Source of the DNA: Deltaproteobacteria bacterium HGW-Deltaproteobacteria-19
GTDB taxonomy: Bacteria; Desulfobacterota; Syntrophia; Syntrophales; PHBD01
Length of the DNA: 64,000 nucleotides
Direction of reading: 5' to 3'
Assembly (NCBI GenBank): GCA_002841865.1
Contig: PHBD01000005.1
Location: 83,020-147,019 of the forward strand
Shown here: positions 38,982 through 49,300 of the stretch, one piece after another
Layout of the letters: each line of letters begins with the position of its first letter
Numbering within the stretch: position 1 is the first letter of the stretch
Made by a program: the position numbers and the translations under genes
The notes under the pieces: model-generated
What the model saw: the letters and a program-made list of their open reading frames with translations, nothing else
Databases searched by the model: none
What the model was told of the DNA's origin: nothing

Positions 38982-39428
38982 ATGGAAATCCTGGAATTGG
39001 CCATTCAGCGCCTCCCCGGTGGCTCGGGACTGCCTTTGCCCTCCTATATGACAATGCATTCCGCAGGGATGGACGTCCACGCGGCCTTGACGGGAGACAT
39101 TGTCATCCAGCCGGGAGAAAGGGTGAGGGTCCCGTCTGGGATCGCCATCTCACTGCCGGTGGGTTTCGAGGCTCAGGTCAGGCCTCGCAGCGGGTTGGCT
39201 CTCCAACACGGCATAACATTGGTAAACACACCCGGCACAATTGATGCCGATTACCGGGGAGAGATCGGCATCCTGCTCATCAATCATGGCCACGCCCCTT
39301 TTACTGTTCGGAGGGGGGATCGAATTGCACAACTGGTCGTTCAAAGGGTGGCCAGGGTGATATGGGTCGAACGGGAACAGCTCGATCCCACGGTTCGGGG
39401 GGATGGCGGATTCGGCCATACGGAATGA
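38982..39428 (+). CDS. dut: Deoxyuridine 5'-triphosphate nucleotidohydrolase
   Basis: The 148-residue trimeric dUTPase has the five motifs: [33 protein letters not shown] and the C-terminal arm GDGGFGHTE. It removes dUTP and supplies dUMP for thymidylate. It stands 18 bp after the M16 gene, a frequent pairing. Confidence 0.96.
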   Translation: MEILELAIQRLPGGSGLPLPSYMTMHSAGMDVHAALTGDIVIQPGERVRVPSGIAISLPVGFEAQVRPRSGLALQHGITLVNTPGTIDADYRGEIGILLINHGHAPFTVRRGDRIAQLVVQRVARVIWVEREQLDPTVRGDGGFGHTE

Positions 39429-39438
39429 GGGTGGAAGG

Positions 39439-40617
39439 ATGAAGAAACATCGGGTCGCCAAGAGCTATCGTGAGATCAACGATCGAATCCGTCAGGGACG
39501 AGCCGTGGTCGTCACGGCGGAGGAGATGATCGATATCGTGGAGCGTCATGGGGACGTCGAGGCGGCCCGACGAGTCGATGTCGTGACGACCGGTACCTTC
39601 AGCCCCATGTGTTCTTCCGGAGCGTTTCTGAATTTCGGACACAGTTCCCCAAAAATCAAGGCTTCAAAAGTCTGGCTCAACGATGTGCCGGCATATGCAG
39701 GAATAGCAGCGGTGGACTGTTACATCGGGGCAACGGAAGTTGTGGAGGGAGACCCACTCAACAGCGTGTATCCGGGTGAATTCAACTATGGCGGCGGCCA
39801 CGTGCTGGAAGATCTGGTTGCGGGAAACGTGATCCGGCTGCGAGCCGAATCCTACGGAACAGACTGTTATCCTCTCCGGAAATTCGAGAAAAACATCACT
39901 GTTCATGATCTCAGAGATGGTATTCTTTTCAATCCCCGGAATGCCTATCAGAACTACAGTTGCGCCGTGAATCTTTCGGATCGCACGATCTATACCTATA
40001 TGGGGATGTTGCGGCCCCGGGCCGGGAATGCGAACTACGCAACATCCGGCCAGCTCAGTCCCCTTTTCAACGATCCTTACTACCGGACCATCGGAATCGG
40101 AACGCGCATATTCCTGGGCGGCGCCCAGGGATTCTGCGCCTGGCCGGGGACTCAGCATAACCCGAATGCCATGAGGGGAAAGAACGGTGTGCCCCGGGAA
40201 GGTGCCGGGACGATTGCAACCATTGGTAACCTGAAGGAAATGTCGCCAGACTGGATTGTAGGGGCGAGCATTCTCGGATATGGTGTTTCCCTTTTCGTGG
40301 GGATCGGCATCCCAATCCCGATCCTTAACGAAGAGATGGCCCGTTTCACATCTGTTCGGGATGAAGAAATCGTTACACAGGTATATGACTATGGGATGGA
40401 TTATCCCAAAGGGACGGCCAAGAGCCTGGCGGAGGTAAATTATAAGGAACTCCGAAGTGGTACGGTCCGGTTGTTTGAGAAAGACGTGCCGACAGCGCCA
40501 TTGTCAAGTATGTTCAAAGCCAGGGAAATTGCCGGTATCCTCAAAGATTGGATCGAACAGGGAAATTTTCTGCTCGGAGAACCTCAACAGAACCTGCCAA
40601 CGGTGGATGCGGAATAA
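39439..40617 (+). CDS. DUF39/homocysteine biosynthesis (L-aspartate semialdehyde sulfurtransferase) family protein
   Basis: The 392-residue protein begins at the ATG at 39439 behind GGAAGG. Its TGTFSPMCSSG motif (Cys58), the AVDCYIGATEV segment (Cys94), TDCYP (Cys143) and GGAQGFCAWPGTQHN are the conserved COG1900 pattern. In methanogens this family makes homocysteine from aspartate semialdehyde and a sulfur donor, with a NIL/ferredoxin partner (COG2122). The archaeal-type ferredoxin part is not fused here and not next door. It ends the rimP-dut gene string. Confidence 0.88.
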   Translation: MKKHRVAKSYREINDRIRQGRAVVVTAEEMIDIVERHGDVEAARRVDVVTTGTFSPMCSSGAFLNFGHSSPKIKASKVWLNDVPAYAGIAAVDCYIGATEVVEGDPLNSVYPGEFNYGGGHVLEDLVAGNVIRLRAESYGTDCYPLRKFEKNITVHDLRDGILFNPRNAYQNYSCAVNLSDRTIYTYMGMLRPRAGNANYATSGQLSPLFNDPYYRTIGIGTRIFLGGAQGFCAWPGTQHNPNAMRGKNGVPREGAGTIATIGNLKEMSPDWIVGASILGYGVSLFVGIGIPIPILNEEMARFTSVRDEEIVTQVYDYGMDYPKGTAKSLAEVNYKELRSGTVRLFEKDVPTAPLSSMFKAREIAGILKDWIEQGNFLLGEPQQNLPTVDAE

Positions 40618-40691
40618 GCATTTCATCCCTCCTCTTTTTTCTAACCAATCAAGAGCTGCAACTCAATTTTTTTCTACAATTCGATTTTATG

Positions 40692-40720
40692 TTGCAAAGC
40701 GTCTAAATTTGCTTTATATT
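40692..40720 (+). promoter_or_regulatory. Sigma-70 promoter of the ftsB-like/pilMNOPQ operon
   Basis: TTGCAA (40692-40697), 17 bp, TATATT (40715-40720), in a strikingly AT-rich 130 bp gap (40620-40750) of an otherwise GC-rich region. The predicted start is about 40 bp before the ftsB-like gene. Confidence 0.6.
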
Positions 40721-40766
40721 TCCAATCCAAATTGCTATACGAAATGCCTGTTTGAATCTGAATATT

Positions 40767-41033
40767 ATGCGGGTAGGACGGTATCTTGTCGTATTCATAA
40801 TGTTTATGGCCATCCTCATCACCTTCGGAAACCGTGGGTTGCTGGATAATTATAGGATGGGAAAGAAGCTGGCATCCATCCAGCAAGCAAATGAGGAGAT
40901 TTTACAAGAGAACAGGGAGTATCAGAAGAAAATCGATTTGCTGAAAACCCATCTTGGTTACATTGAAATGGTGGCCCGCAATGAACTGGGCATGGTCAAG
41001 AAAGGGGACGTTGTTTATCGGTTTCCGAAGTGA
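40767..41033 (+). CDS. FtsB/DivIC-like septum formation initiator family protein
   Basis: The product of 88 residues (ATG at 40767; a TTG at 40752 would add five) has one N-terminal membrane helix (VVFIMFMAILITFG), a short coiled coil (LASIQQANEEILQENREYQKKIDLL) and the conserved end ARNELGMVKKGDVVYRF. FtsB-like proteins join FtsL and FtsQ in the divisome. No cell-division gene is near; it is the first gene ahead of pilM, so it might serve the pilus instead. No good ribosome site was seen. Confidence 0.82.
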   Translation: MRVGRYLVVFIMFMAILITFGNRGLLDNYRMGKKLASIQQANEEILQENREYQKKIDLLKTHLGYIEMVARNELGMVKKGDVVYRFPK

Positions 41034-41110
41034 GTGTGATTGAAATGGCCCGCTTGCCGGCATTATCGGCAGGAGGAACGTGATGAACCCATTTCTTTTG
41101 TGGTGATCCC

Positions 41111-42187
41111 ATGTTCGATATCAAAAACTTGTTTGCCGGAAAGAAACAGGTAGTGGGACTGGATATTGGGTCCAGTTCTCTGAAATTAGTGGAAGTCTTG
41201 GATTCCGCCGACGGATATCTTTTAAATCACTTTTCCCAAGTATCCCTTCCCCGAGGCATCATTGTCGACGGCTTGTTGGTCGACCAGCGAGCCCTCACCG
41301 AAAAAGTCAAAGAACTTTTCAAGAATTCGGGCTGTAGCAAGAAAGCGATTGTCACCTCCCTGTCCGGTCACTCCGTGATTGTGAAGAAAGTCAACTTCTC
41401 CACCATGGAAGAGGAGGAGCTCCGGGAACTGATCCGGGACGAAGCCGCCAAGTACCTTCCCTTCGACAACATGGATGATATTAATTTTGATTTCGAGATC
41501 CTCGGAGCTTCCGAATACAATCCGAATCAAATGGATGTCCTGATTGTTGCCGCCAAGAAGGAGGCGGTCAACAGTTATGTAGACGCCCTCATAGATGCGG
41601 GTCTCTCCGTTGCGATTATGGATGTTGATTCCTTTGCCCTGGAGACCATGTTTGAGGAGAACTACGATTATCAGGAAAACGAAATGGTTGTGATTGTGAA
41701 CGTCGGAGCAACCATCACCAACATCAGTGTTATCAAAAGTGCAACATCCGTTTTTACACGCGATTTCACACTGGGAGGAAATGCCGTAACGGAAGCGATC
41801 CAGGAGCGGTTCGGCCTGACGTTCGAAGAAGCGGAACAGGTCAAAGCAGGGAAGATGGCCTTTGATGACGCTGCACGACGGGAAGTAATGGCCAGTCTGC
41901 TTTCCTTCGCGGAGCCCCTGATTCTGGAGATCGAACGATCCATCGAGTACTTCCAGTCCTCATACGGCGGTGCATCCATCAAGAAGATCATCCTCTCCGG
42001 AGGAGGGGCCAACTTGCCTGGGCTTGCAGGAGAGCTTTATCAAAGACTCAACATTGAAACCGAGATCGTCAATCCCTTCCGGAAGATCGGCATCAACAGG
42101 AAGAAACTGGATCCGGATACGATGGATCGAGTTGCATCAGTTGCCGCGGTTGGGGTCGGTCTCGCTTTGAGGAGGATTGGCGACTAA
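41111..42187 (+). CDS. pilM: Type IV pilus inner membrane platform protein PilM
   Basis: The 358-residue actin-fold cytoplasmic ATP-binding protein begins FDIKNLFAGKKQVVGLDIGSSS, with phosphate 1 (GLDIGSSSLK) and the adenosine motif (LSGGGANLPGL) present. It binds the N terminus of PilN. The stop shares one base with the pilN start. Confidence 0.96.
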   Translation: MFDIKNLFAGKKQVVGLDIGSSSLKLVEVLDSADGYLLNHFSQVSLPRGIIVDGLLVDQRALTEKVKELFKNSGCSKKAIVTSLSGHSVIVKKVNFSTMEEEELRELIRDEAAKYLPFDNMDDINFDFEILGASEYNPNQMDVLIVAAKKEAVNSYVDALIDAGLSVAIMDVDSFALETMFEENYDYQENEMVVIVNVGATITNISVIKSATSVFTRDFTLGGNAVTEAIQERFGLTFEEAEQVKAGKMAFDDAARREVMASLLSFAEPLILEIERSIEYFQSSYGGASIKKIILSGGGANLPGLAGELYQRLNIETEIVNPFRKIGINRKKLDPDTMDRVASVAAVGVGLALRRIGD

Positions 42188-42735
42188 TGATCCGCATCAA
42201 TCTGCTCCCATACGTTGAGAAGAAAAAAAAGGAGGACACGAAAGCGGAGTTATTCGTCTTTGCCGGAGTGATTCTCCTGTTTCTCGTGCTCCTGGGGTCC
42301 GTGGCTGCCTATATGATCGTCACGATCGGCGGTCTGGAAACGGACATTGAGAAAAGTGAACAGCGGCTTGTGGTTCTGAACAAAGTCGTTGGCGAAGTGG
42401 AGACGTTCAAGGCCGACAAGATGCAGATGGAGAAAAAGCTCTCCATCATTCAAAGGCTGGAGGAGAACCGCCTTTACCCTGTGCGCATGCTGGACCAGTT
42501 TACATCCCTGGTGCCGGTGAAGGATATTTGGCTCGAAAAGATTGCTGAAGCGGGGACGGAGCTGACCGTTGAGGGGATGGCCCGGGACAGCATAGCCGTT
42601 GCGAGATTCATGAAAAGTCTTGAAACGGCCTCTTTCATCAAATCTGTGGACCTCGTCTCCTCCAAGCAGAAGGATCTCTCCGGCCATAAATTGCAACAGT
42701 TTACCCTGAAATGCATCACCAGAAGGAGTATGTGA
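42187..42735 (+). CDS. pilN: Type IV pilus assembly protein PilN
   Basis: The 182-residue bitopic protein starts MIRINLLPY, the PilM-binding INLLP motif, then has a membrane helix (LFVFAGVILLFLVLLGSVAAY) and a periplasmic ferredoxin-like domain that pairs with PilO. Confidence 0.95.
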   Translation: MIRINLLPYVEKKKKEDTKAELFVFAGVILLFLVLLGSVAAYMIVTIGGLETDIEKSEQRLVVLNKVVGEVETFKADKMQMEKKLSIIQRLEENRLYPVRMLDQFTSLVPVKDIWLEKIAEAGTELTVEGMARDSIAVARFMKSLETASFIKSVDLVSSKQKDLSGHKLQQFTLKCITRRSM

Positions 42736-42738
42736 GCC

Positions 42739-43473
42739 ATGGCCCTGTCGTCCCTGGAGGATCTGAAGAAATTGTCCATGCCGGTAAAGATTCTGATTCT
42801 TTGCCTGGTCCTTCTCCTGCTGGGGTATTTCTTCTGGTTCTTCTACCTAGAGGCTGCATTCGAGAAGAGGAAGGGACTGGAAGAAAAAAAGGCGACCCTG
42901 GATCAGCAGATCGACGAGAAAGACCGCATCGCCAAGCAGAGAGACAAGTTTTTAAAGGAGGTACAGGCCCTCAAGGAAGCTTATCAACTGGCTCTTACAA
43001 AGCTGCCGAATCAGAGGGAAATCCCCGGGCTCTTCCTATCTGTTGCTGAAGCCGGAAAGGAGGCGGGGGTGGAGTTCATTCTCTTTGAGCCGAAAGCGCC
43101 GGAGAAGAAGCAGGAGCCCCCCAAGTCTCAGGTCGCCCAGAATCTCAAGCCTTCGGACCAGCGGGCTGATCAGAAAGCCACGGAGGCAAAAGCGGGAGAT
43201 AAAAAGGAAGAAGCAGCCAAGGGAGGAAAGGGGAAACCGGCAGAGCCGGAAAGGTTCTACGAGGAAATCCCCGTCAAGGTCTCAGTGAATGGCCCCTTTC
43301 ACAGTGCTGCCGTCTTTTTTGACAAAGTGGCCAAGCTTCCTCGAATCGTGAATATTGAGGAGATCACCATGGGAGGGGGAAAGGATCTGAAAGGTCAACG
43401 GGTCCTTACAACATCCTGTATCATCAAGACATACATGTTCCTGGATAAGGCCGATGAAAAGAAAAAACCGTAG
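42739..43473 (+). CDS. pilO: Type IV pilus assembly protein PilO
   Basis: The 244-residue protein has a short cytoplasmic end, one helix (ILILCLVLLLLGYFFWFFYL), a coiled coil and a periplasmic domain interrupted by a Lys/Glu/Ala-rich insert (residues about 118-170) that lengthens it beyond the usual 200-210. It forms the alignment complex with PilN and PilP. The end overlaps pilP by 20 bp. Confidence 0.94.
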   Translation: MALSSLEDLKKLSMPVKILILCLVLLLLGYFFWFFYLEAAFEKRKGLEEKKATLDQQIDEKDRIAKQRDKFLKEVQALKEAYQLALTKLPNQREIPGLFLSVAEAGKEAGVEFILFEPKAPEKKQEPPKSQVAQNLKPSDQRADQKATEAKAGDKKEEAAKGGKGKPAEPERFYEEIPVKVSVNGPFHSAAVFFDKVAKLPRIVNIEEITMGGGKDLKGQRVLTTSCIIKTYMFLDKADEKKKP

Positions 43474-43957
43474 CTGGATCGGGATAGCTGCCTGCGGAGC
43501 GGCTCTGTTGCTGGCGACTGACGGATGGGCCCAGACGGCAGTACTGCCAGTTCAGCAACCGCAGGGACCGGTGGAAACCTATCGATATGTACCGGCGGGG
43601 AAACCGGATCCGTTCAAGCCTTTTGTCGAATTGAACAAACCGCTTGTGGTCACGAAAAAAACTGCCCGGGGGAAAATGGGACCCATCTCTCCGCTGCAGA
43701 ACCTGTCCTTGGAGCAGTTTTCTCTGGTCGGCATTGCGGTCGGTAGAAATAGCCGTGTCGCTATGATGGAAGACAAAATCGCCAAGAAATTTTACCCAGT
43801 GGTGCCAGGTACTTACATTGGGCAAAACGATGGCCGCGTGGCGGAAATCCTGGCCGATCGGATCATCGTGGAGGAGAAGTTGCGAGAGGGCAGGGGAAGG
43901 GTGAAAGCGAAGCGGATTTCTATCCTGCTTCACAAGGATGAAGGGGTGAAACCATGA
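43454..43957 (+). CDS. pilP: Type IV pilus assembly protein PilP
   Basis: The 167-residue protein has an N-terminal hydrophobic signal ending at DGWAQ, without a clear lipobox, unlike lipoprotein PilPs. The DPFKPFVE motif and the C-terminal HR domain (LEQFSLVGIAVG) link PilNO to the secretin. It overlaps pilO and pilQ, so translation is likely coupled. Confidence 0.93.
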   Translation: MKRKNRSWIGIAACGAALLLATDGWAQTAVLPVQQPQGPVETYRYVPAGKPDPFKPFVELNKPLVVTKKTARGKMGPISPLQNLSLEQFSLVGIAVGRNSRVAMMEDKIAKKFYPVVPGTYIGQNDGRVAEILADRIIVEEKLREGRGRVKAKRISILLHKDEGVKP

Positions 43958-45678
43958 AGCGATTGATTATGGGACTTATCGTCGTTTTCTTTGTGCTGGC
44001 CGTCCTTCTGCCTGGAGGAAATGCCTCCGATCTGGCCGTGCTGGAAGGCCTCACGTTTGACAAACCAGCCGGGAAGGAACGAGTCAACATCTTAATATCA
44101 AAGCCCGCTTCGTTCACAGTGGAGGAGCGGAATGGAAATGTCGTGCGAGTTCGGCTGGAAGGGGCTTCCGTGCCGGATAAGCTGAAGCGTCCCCATGGAG
44201 AAGAAGGTGGATTTGCCAATATCATCAACATTATCGCCGACGGTAAGGGAGATGGAAGACAGAACTGGGTCGCGGTGGATATCAGCCTGAAAGAGCGGGT
44301 GCCCTTTGTCGTCAAGCAGAGCAGTCGCTCCATCCTGGTGGATTTCGATTTGACCACGCTGGCAGTTAAGAAGCCTTCCGCACCTGTATCAAAACCGCTG
44401 GTTTCCAGCAGGAAGCTCCTCCTCGGGCAAGCACCTGTGGAAGCGAAGTCTGCTCAGGCCGCAAAACCCGTAGTTGTCGATATGACTGACGGGGACAAGC
44501 CGAAATATGCCGGCCAGCGAATTTCAATCGATTTTCAGGATGCCAACATCCGCTCAGTCTTTCGTCTTCTCTCCGAAGTAAGCGGGAAAAACATCGTGTC
44601 AGCCGAGGACATCAAAGGCAGTGTTACCATTACACTGAAGAATGTCCCATGGGATCAGGCCCTGGACACAATCCTGTCTCTGAACAGCTTGACGAAGAAG
44701 GAATCGGGTAATGTCATCTCCATTATTACACAGGACAAGCTGAAAAAGGAAACGGCCGACAGGAAGGCCATCGAGGATGAGCAGAGGAAAACGGAACTGG
44801 CACGCAAGGAGGAAGAACAGAAACAGCTCGTCGAGAAGGGGCGCCTGCGGCAAGTGTCCATTGAAGCAAAAATTATCGAAACAACAGACAGTTTCATCCG
44901 GCAACTGGGAGTTCAATGGGCAGCCGGTGGCACTGGGGTGGGAGGTTCAAACAGTTACCCCTATGGTGTGGCAGGGGGAACCAATCCGTCCCTGCTGAAT
45001 TCACTCGTAACAACTCCACCTACAGGGGTCGGTCTCACCAGCGAGGCACTGGCCGTGAACTTCCTGCCCATGGCATCGACTTTGACAGCTCCGACACTGG
45101 GCATCGTCCTGGGAAGCTCCAAGGCGATTCTGGACGTACAGATCGCCGCCAGCGAGACCAACAGCGAGACCCGCATTATCTCGTCTCCAAAGATCACCAC
45201 GATGGATAATGTGAAGGCCATTATCAAGCAGGGGGAAGACGTGCCGTATGTGACGCCGGCTTCCTCCACCAGCCCGGCAACGGTTTCTTTCAAGGAAGCG
45301 GTTCTGAAGCTGGAGGTGAAACCCCGTCTGACACCGGATGGCAAGATCTCCATGGAAATCAAGGCATCCAATGATTATGCCGACTATGCCCGGGCCGCCA
45401 GCCTGCAAAACAATCCACCGATCAACAAAAGCGAAATCGAGTCCACGGTTGTGGTGCGGGACGGTGATACGATTGTAATCGGCGGAATCATGAAAACGAC
45501 GGATACCGAGGCGACAACGGGTGTTCCCTGGTTCCACAAAATTCCCGTTCTGGGATGGCTTTTCAAGACAGAAGACATCACGAAGAAGAAAACGCAGCTT
45601 CTCATCTTCGTCACACCGAAGATTATCAATGCGTCGGATACGGCATTTGCCGAGCCTTCCGCACTGGTCGAAGGATAA
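43954..45678 (+). CDS. pilQ: Type IV pilus secretin PilQ
   Basis: The 574-residue outer membrane channel has a signal peptide (1-24), one AMIN domain (about 28-125), one N0/STN domain (about 188-255, with SEVSGKNIVSAEDIKGSV), an N-domain rich in Lys/Glu and the secretin domain (about 300-565) ending with VPWFHKIPVLGWLFK. It is short compared with 700-residue PilQs because it has a single AMIN domain. It ends the operon; a terminator follows 20 bp later. Confidence 0.96.
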   Translation: MKRLIMGLIVVFFVLAVLLPGGNASDLAVLEGLTFDKPAGKERVNILISKPASFTVEERNGNVVRVRLEGASVPDKLKRPHGEEGGFANIINIIADGKGDGRQNWVAVDISLKERVPFVVKQSSRSILVDFDLTTLAVKKPSAPVSKPLVSSRKLLLGQAPVEAKSAQAAKPVVVDMTDGDKPKYAGQRISIDFQDANIRSVFRLLSEVSGKNIVSAEDIKGSVTITLKNVPWDQALDTILSLNSLTKKESGNVISIITQDKLKKETADRKAIEDEQRKTELARKEEEQKQLVEKGRLRQVSIEAKIIETTDSFIRQLGVQWAAGGTGVGGSNSYPYGVAGGTNPSLLNSLVTTPPTGVGLTSEALAVNFLPMASTLTAPTLGIVLGSSKAILDVQIAASETNSETRIISSPKITTMDNVKAIIKQGEDVPYVTPASSTSPATVSFKEAVLKLEVKPRLTPDGKISMEIKASNDYADYARAASLQNNPPINKSEIESTVVVRDGDTIVIGGIMKTTDTEATTGVPWFHKIPVLGWLFKTEDITKKKTQLLIFVTPKIINASDTAFAEPSALVEG

Positions 45679-45698
45679 AGCCGAAGATCAAGACCCCA

Positions 45699-45740
45699 AA
45701 GAAAGCCCCTCCCTGCACTTGCGGGGAGGGGCTTTCTTCT
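45699..45740 (+). terminator. Intrinsic terminator after pilQ
   Basis: A 15-pair hairpin, AAGAAAGCCCCTCCC with GGGAGGGGCTTTCTT and a 10-base loop, ends in TTCTT. Because the arms also carry the As on the left side it could work on both strands, but no minus-strand gene ends here. Confidence 0.85.
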
Positions 45741-46339
45741 TGAGGTTTGAGAGTGCCACGCATGACGAAGTGGTGAGAGAGCACCAATGTGTCCGCTGTT
45801 GTGGCCGGTAGAGGATAGAAAGCGAACATCCTTGCACTCTGTGCGGTGCTTCAAAATATTCGTTCGGTAGTAACGCTCACCAAGGCGACTAAAATAACCC
45901 TTTAAAAATACATTGGCCGGCCTGCTGTGTGTAATTGAAATCGGGTTGGAGAAGCTCTTCGACAGGTTGCACCGCAACCCGTTCGTGTAGCTGGTGAAAT
46001 GGAAGGTTTATGATCGCGGTCCTGTCGTTCATTGACAGGGGGGATTCCGGAGTGAACGGCAACCTTACAGCGGTAAGGAACGCAGAAGGCCGTCCTCTGC
46101 TCCCGCTATTGTTCAATACCTTTCTGGATGAACCGGCCGGGAAACTTAGATGGAGAGACTGCCGGTTCTGACACTATGCGGAACCGCTCGTACCTTGGTG
46201 TCTGGCACGATGGGACCGGCCCTCCATCAGCACGATTCTGTTGAATCGATACTTTGGAGAACGGCCGGCCCCTCCGTTGTGCGATTTCCCTTCTCCCTGA
46301 TGCGACATCCCATGAAACAGGGGCCGGGACGACGGACTG
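45741..46339. other. 599 bp between convergent pilus operons, nothing recognised
   Basis: Both flanking genes end here. Six-frame reading shows only short frames without natural protein character. A few GC-rich inverted segments (for example GAACGGCCGG near 46259) are present. No second terminator hairpin with a T-tract for the pilY1 operon was found. Confidence 0.5.
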
Positions 46340-49300
46340 TTATTGCAGACGCCGGTCCCGCCAGTAGAGCATGTTTGTTCGGTTGGACGGCGACACGGGG
46401 TTGATGTCCGCCCGAATTGTGCTTGCCGAAGAGCCGGCACCGCCGCTTACGGTTACATAGAGATCCGGTACCGGCGATGAGCCCGGCTTCAGGGAGATGA
46501 CGGGTGCCGACGGAATCCCCACGCCGAGCGTGATGCTGCGGGATGTTCCCGTGCTGGTTGTCAGGCCGGCGCCGCCTGTCGTATAGTTCACGCCATAGAG
46601 CGTTGCCGTCCCTGCCTGTGAACAGAGGTCACTCCCGATCGGTGGCTTGTAGGAGGTAAAATAAACAATGCCTCCATACACAGTGGGATCCGCAAGCATC
46701 TTTTCCCCTTGGCCTGCGAGGTTGATGTACCATCCCTTTTTCGTGGTCGAGGCGGTGTCGTAGGTTCCCGTTGTAATATTCTCCAGGTCGTTGATCCCGT
46801 ATGATGTTGTCCGGTCGTTGTCCTTGAGGCCGAAGAACTTTTCCTGGGCGTTCGCCGCCGTCGGATCCGCCTTGTCGCCCGTACCCCAGTAGACCCAGAG
46901 ATTGTTCTGCTTGTCCTTTGCAACGGCGGGACTTGTGAAGATAGGACGGATGGTACCGGTGGAGGAGGCGAACAGATAGCTTCCCGACCAGCTTGATGTC
47001 GTGCAGTACGGACTGCTGGCCAGATCGGCGGCTGAGCACATCTTGAAACGCCACATGCTTCCGCCCAGGTCTCCAATGTAGACCGTGTCGATGAAATTGT
47101 CGTTGTCCGTGTCGGCGATGGCCGGTGGGGCCGGGAGGCTGTAGTTCATGTTCGTGTTGTCCGCCCGGGTGTAGCTCCACAGGACAGTACCGTCCGCCAG
47201 GTCAATAACGAAAAATCCCTTGCCCCGGGCATCGCAGGTACCGCCGCCGGAGCAGTCGGAGGCGTTATAACCGGCCCCGATGAAGCCTACCCATTTCTCA
47301 TTCCCCAAGACGCTCACCCGCCCGATCTGCATCCGGCTCCAGGGGTCTCCCAGGTATGGCGCCTGGGTGCTGGTGGGCATGATGCGCCACAGGTATGTCG
47401 GGGTCAGAGGATTCGTCACGTTCAGGGCATAGAAACCGCAGTAGTTGGAGTATGTTGAGGTATACGCGGAGTTGAAGCCGCTGTCACAGGAGGCTGATGA
47501 ACTCCACAGGGTCGAGCTGCCACCCCGCCCCTCGCCGAAGACGAGAATGGTCTTCCAGTCGGTGGACGTTTTGCTGGTGCCGTCGCCGGAGCCGGTCCAG
47601 TATTCGGACACGGTTACCTGTCCGTCCACAAAGTAGGCGTGGGCCAGCAGGGTGGGATGGGATGAATGAGCGAGTGACTTGAGGCGATACAGGAAATTCG
47701 GCGGGATGAAGCTCCACGCCTCCTCGCCGTCGCTCGTTTTGAAGGCGTGCATCTGGGCGTCGTTGGCTCCGGCGAGGATGACCCTGTTCCCGATGGCCGA
47801 GGTCCTTGAGTGACCCGAGCGGAATGTGGAAAAGGCATTGTTGGCGTCACGGGTGTCGTTGAAATAGGAAGACGGCGTGCTGATGGTGATTGGGTTGGAG
47901 CGGAAGACGTCGCCCAGCTTCCAGTAGTCGAAATTATAGGCAGTTTCACCGCGCATGTATCCGACGATGCTATTCCGCTCGGTATCTGAATCGGCGTTGA
48001 AGTATGTCCTGGCGATGCTGGTTGTGAAGGACGTCAGCGCTGAACCCACATAGGTGTACATGGCTCTGGTGTCGGCCCCCCGGGATTGAAGCTTGGTGCC
48101 TGCGTCCCAGACCATGCTGCCAATGCTTCCGTCGGTATTGATGTTGTATTTCTTCAGGTGGCCGAACCAGAAAGGCTCGTTCGCCACGGGCTGAAAAGAG
48201 CCTTCGTATATGTAGTTCTCGTCCTGAGTCCGAGTCGACTGGACGGATGCCTGGGAAAAGGAATAGGTGGCCTCGCGAATGATCGTGAAGGCGGCCTTGA
48301 GGGCGGTGGACAGCTCGGTCGGGTTCGAGGCGATAAATGCATATCCGGACAGGGACAGTTCCCCGGGGTCGTTGGGTGAGTAGTAATGGGGGTCTTCACC
48401 CGTCAGGGTATGGTAGCAGATGGAATTCGCCGCATTGTAGTCCGCCGTGGCGAGGCATTGGCTGCCACTGGTGACCGTTACAGCCGTGCAGGGAGAGGAT
48501 ACCTCGGTATATGCCGTCGGGTCACCCGAATTGGTTGCCTGCGGATTGTCCGTGCCGCCAAGATAAGCAGCCCAGTTCAGCGTATTCTTAAGGAAGTGTG
48601 GCATGGCCGCGCCGAAGCCGATCACAAAGGTGCGATAGCCTGCTGCGGATAGGGCCCGGGCTTTCTCCACGAAGGCCCTCCGGCGCTTGTACTGGTCAAC
48701 CTGGTTTTCCTGTCCGTTGCCGCTGCAGGCGAAGGTATCGGCGCCGTCGGTGATGAGGATGGCGAATTTCGAACGGCAGAGGGCCGCGCTATCTGCATCT
48801 TGATGGACCTTCAGGTAGGCCTTGGCTTCCGTCAGGGCGCCCGCCAGTGGGGTTCCTCCGGTGGCGCTGGCGCCGGCGATGTTGGTGCTCGCCCCGGGGC
48901 TTGCCGAGGTACAGCTCGAAGCGCTGCCGCAATAGATATTGCTGTACTTCGTATCGATGGTCTTCAGGACCTTGTTACAGCCGCTGGAATAGTCGCCGCT
49001 CTCGTCGGAGCCGCAATTATAATACCGCATGTAGCCTAGGCGAATGCCGAGACTGTTCGAGTCCTGAAGATTGATGTACGTGTCATTGTTATCGTCCAGG
49101 ATCTCGAAAAGCCCTCGCTTGGCGATGGTAAGGCGGCTGCAGTTGGTCGTGTAACCCGTCCGGCTTGTCTTGTAAAAGGCACCGTCGCAGTTCGTTGTTC
49201 CATATTTTGGGACGTAGGTCGTGCTGATCGTGCACCTGACAAGGCCTGCGGCGGCGTCGTTATAAAACGGTCCGTCGGAGGAACAGCTGGCTGCATACAT

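Noticed and set aside
45741..46339. A transposase remnant between the pilus operons.
   Set aside because: No frame shows transposase motifs and no inverted ends or target duplications were seen.
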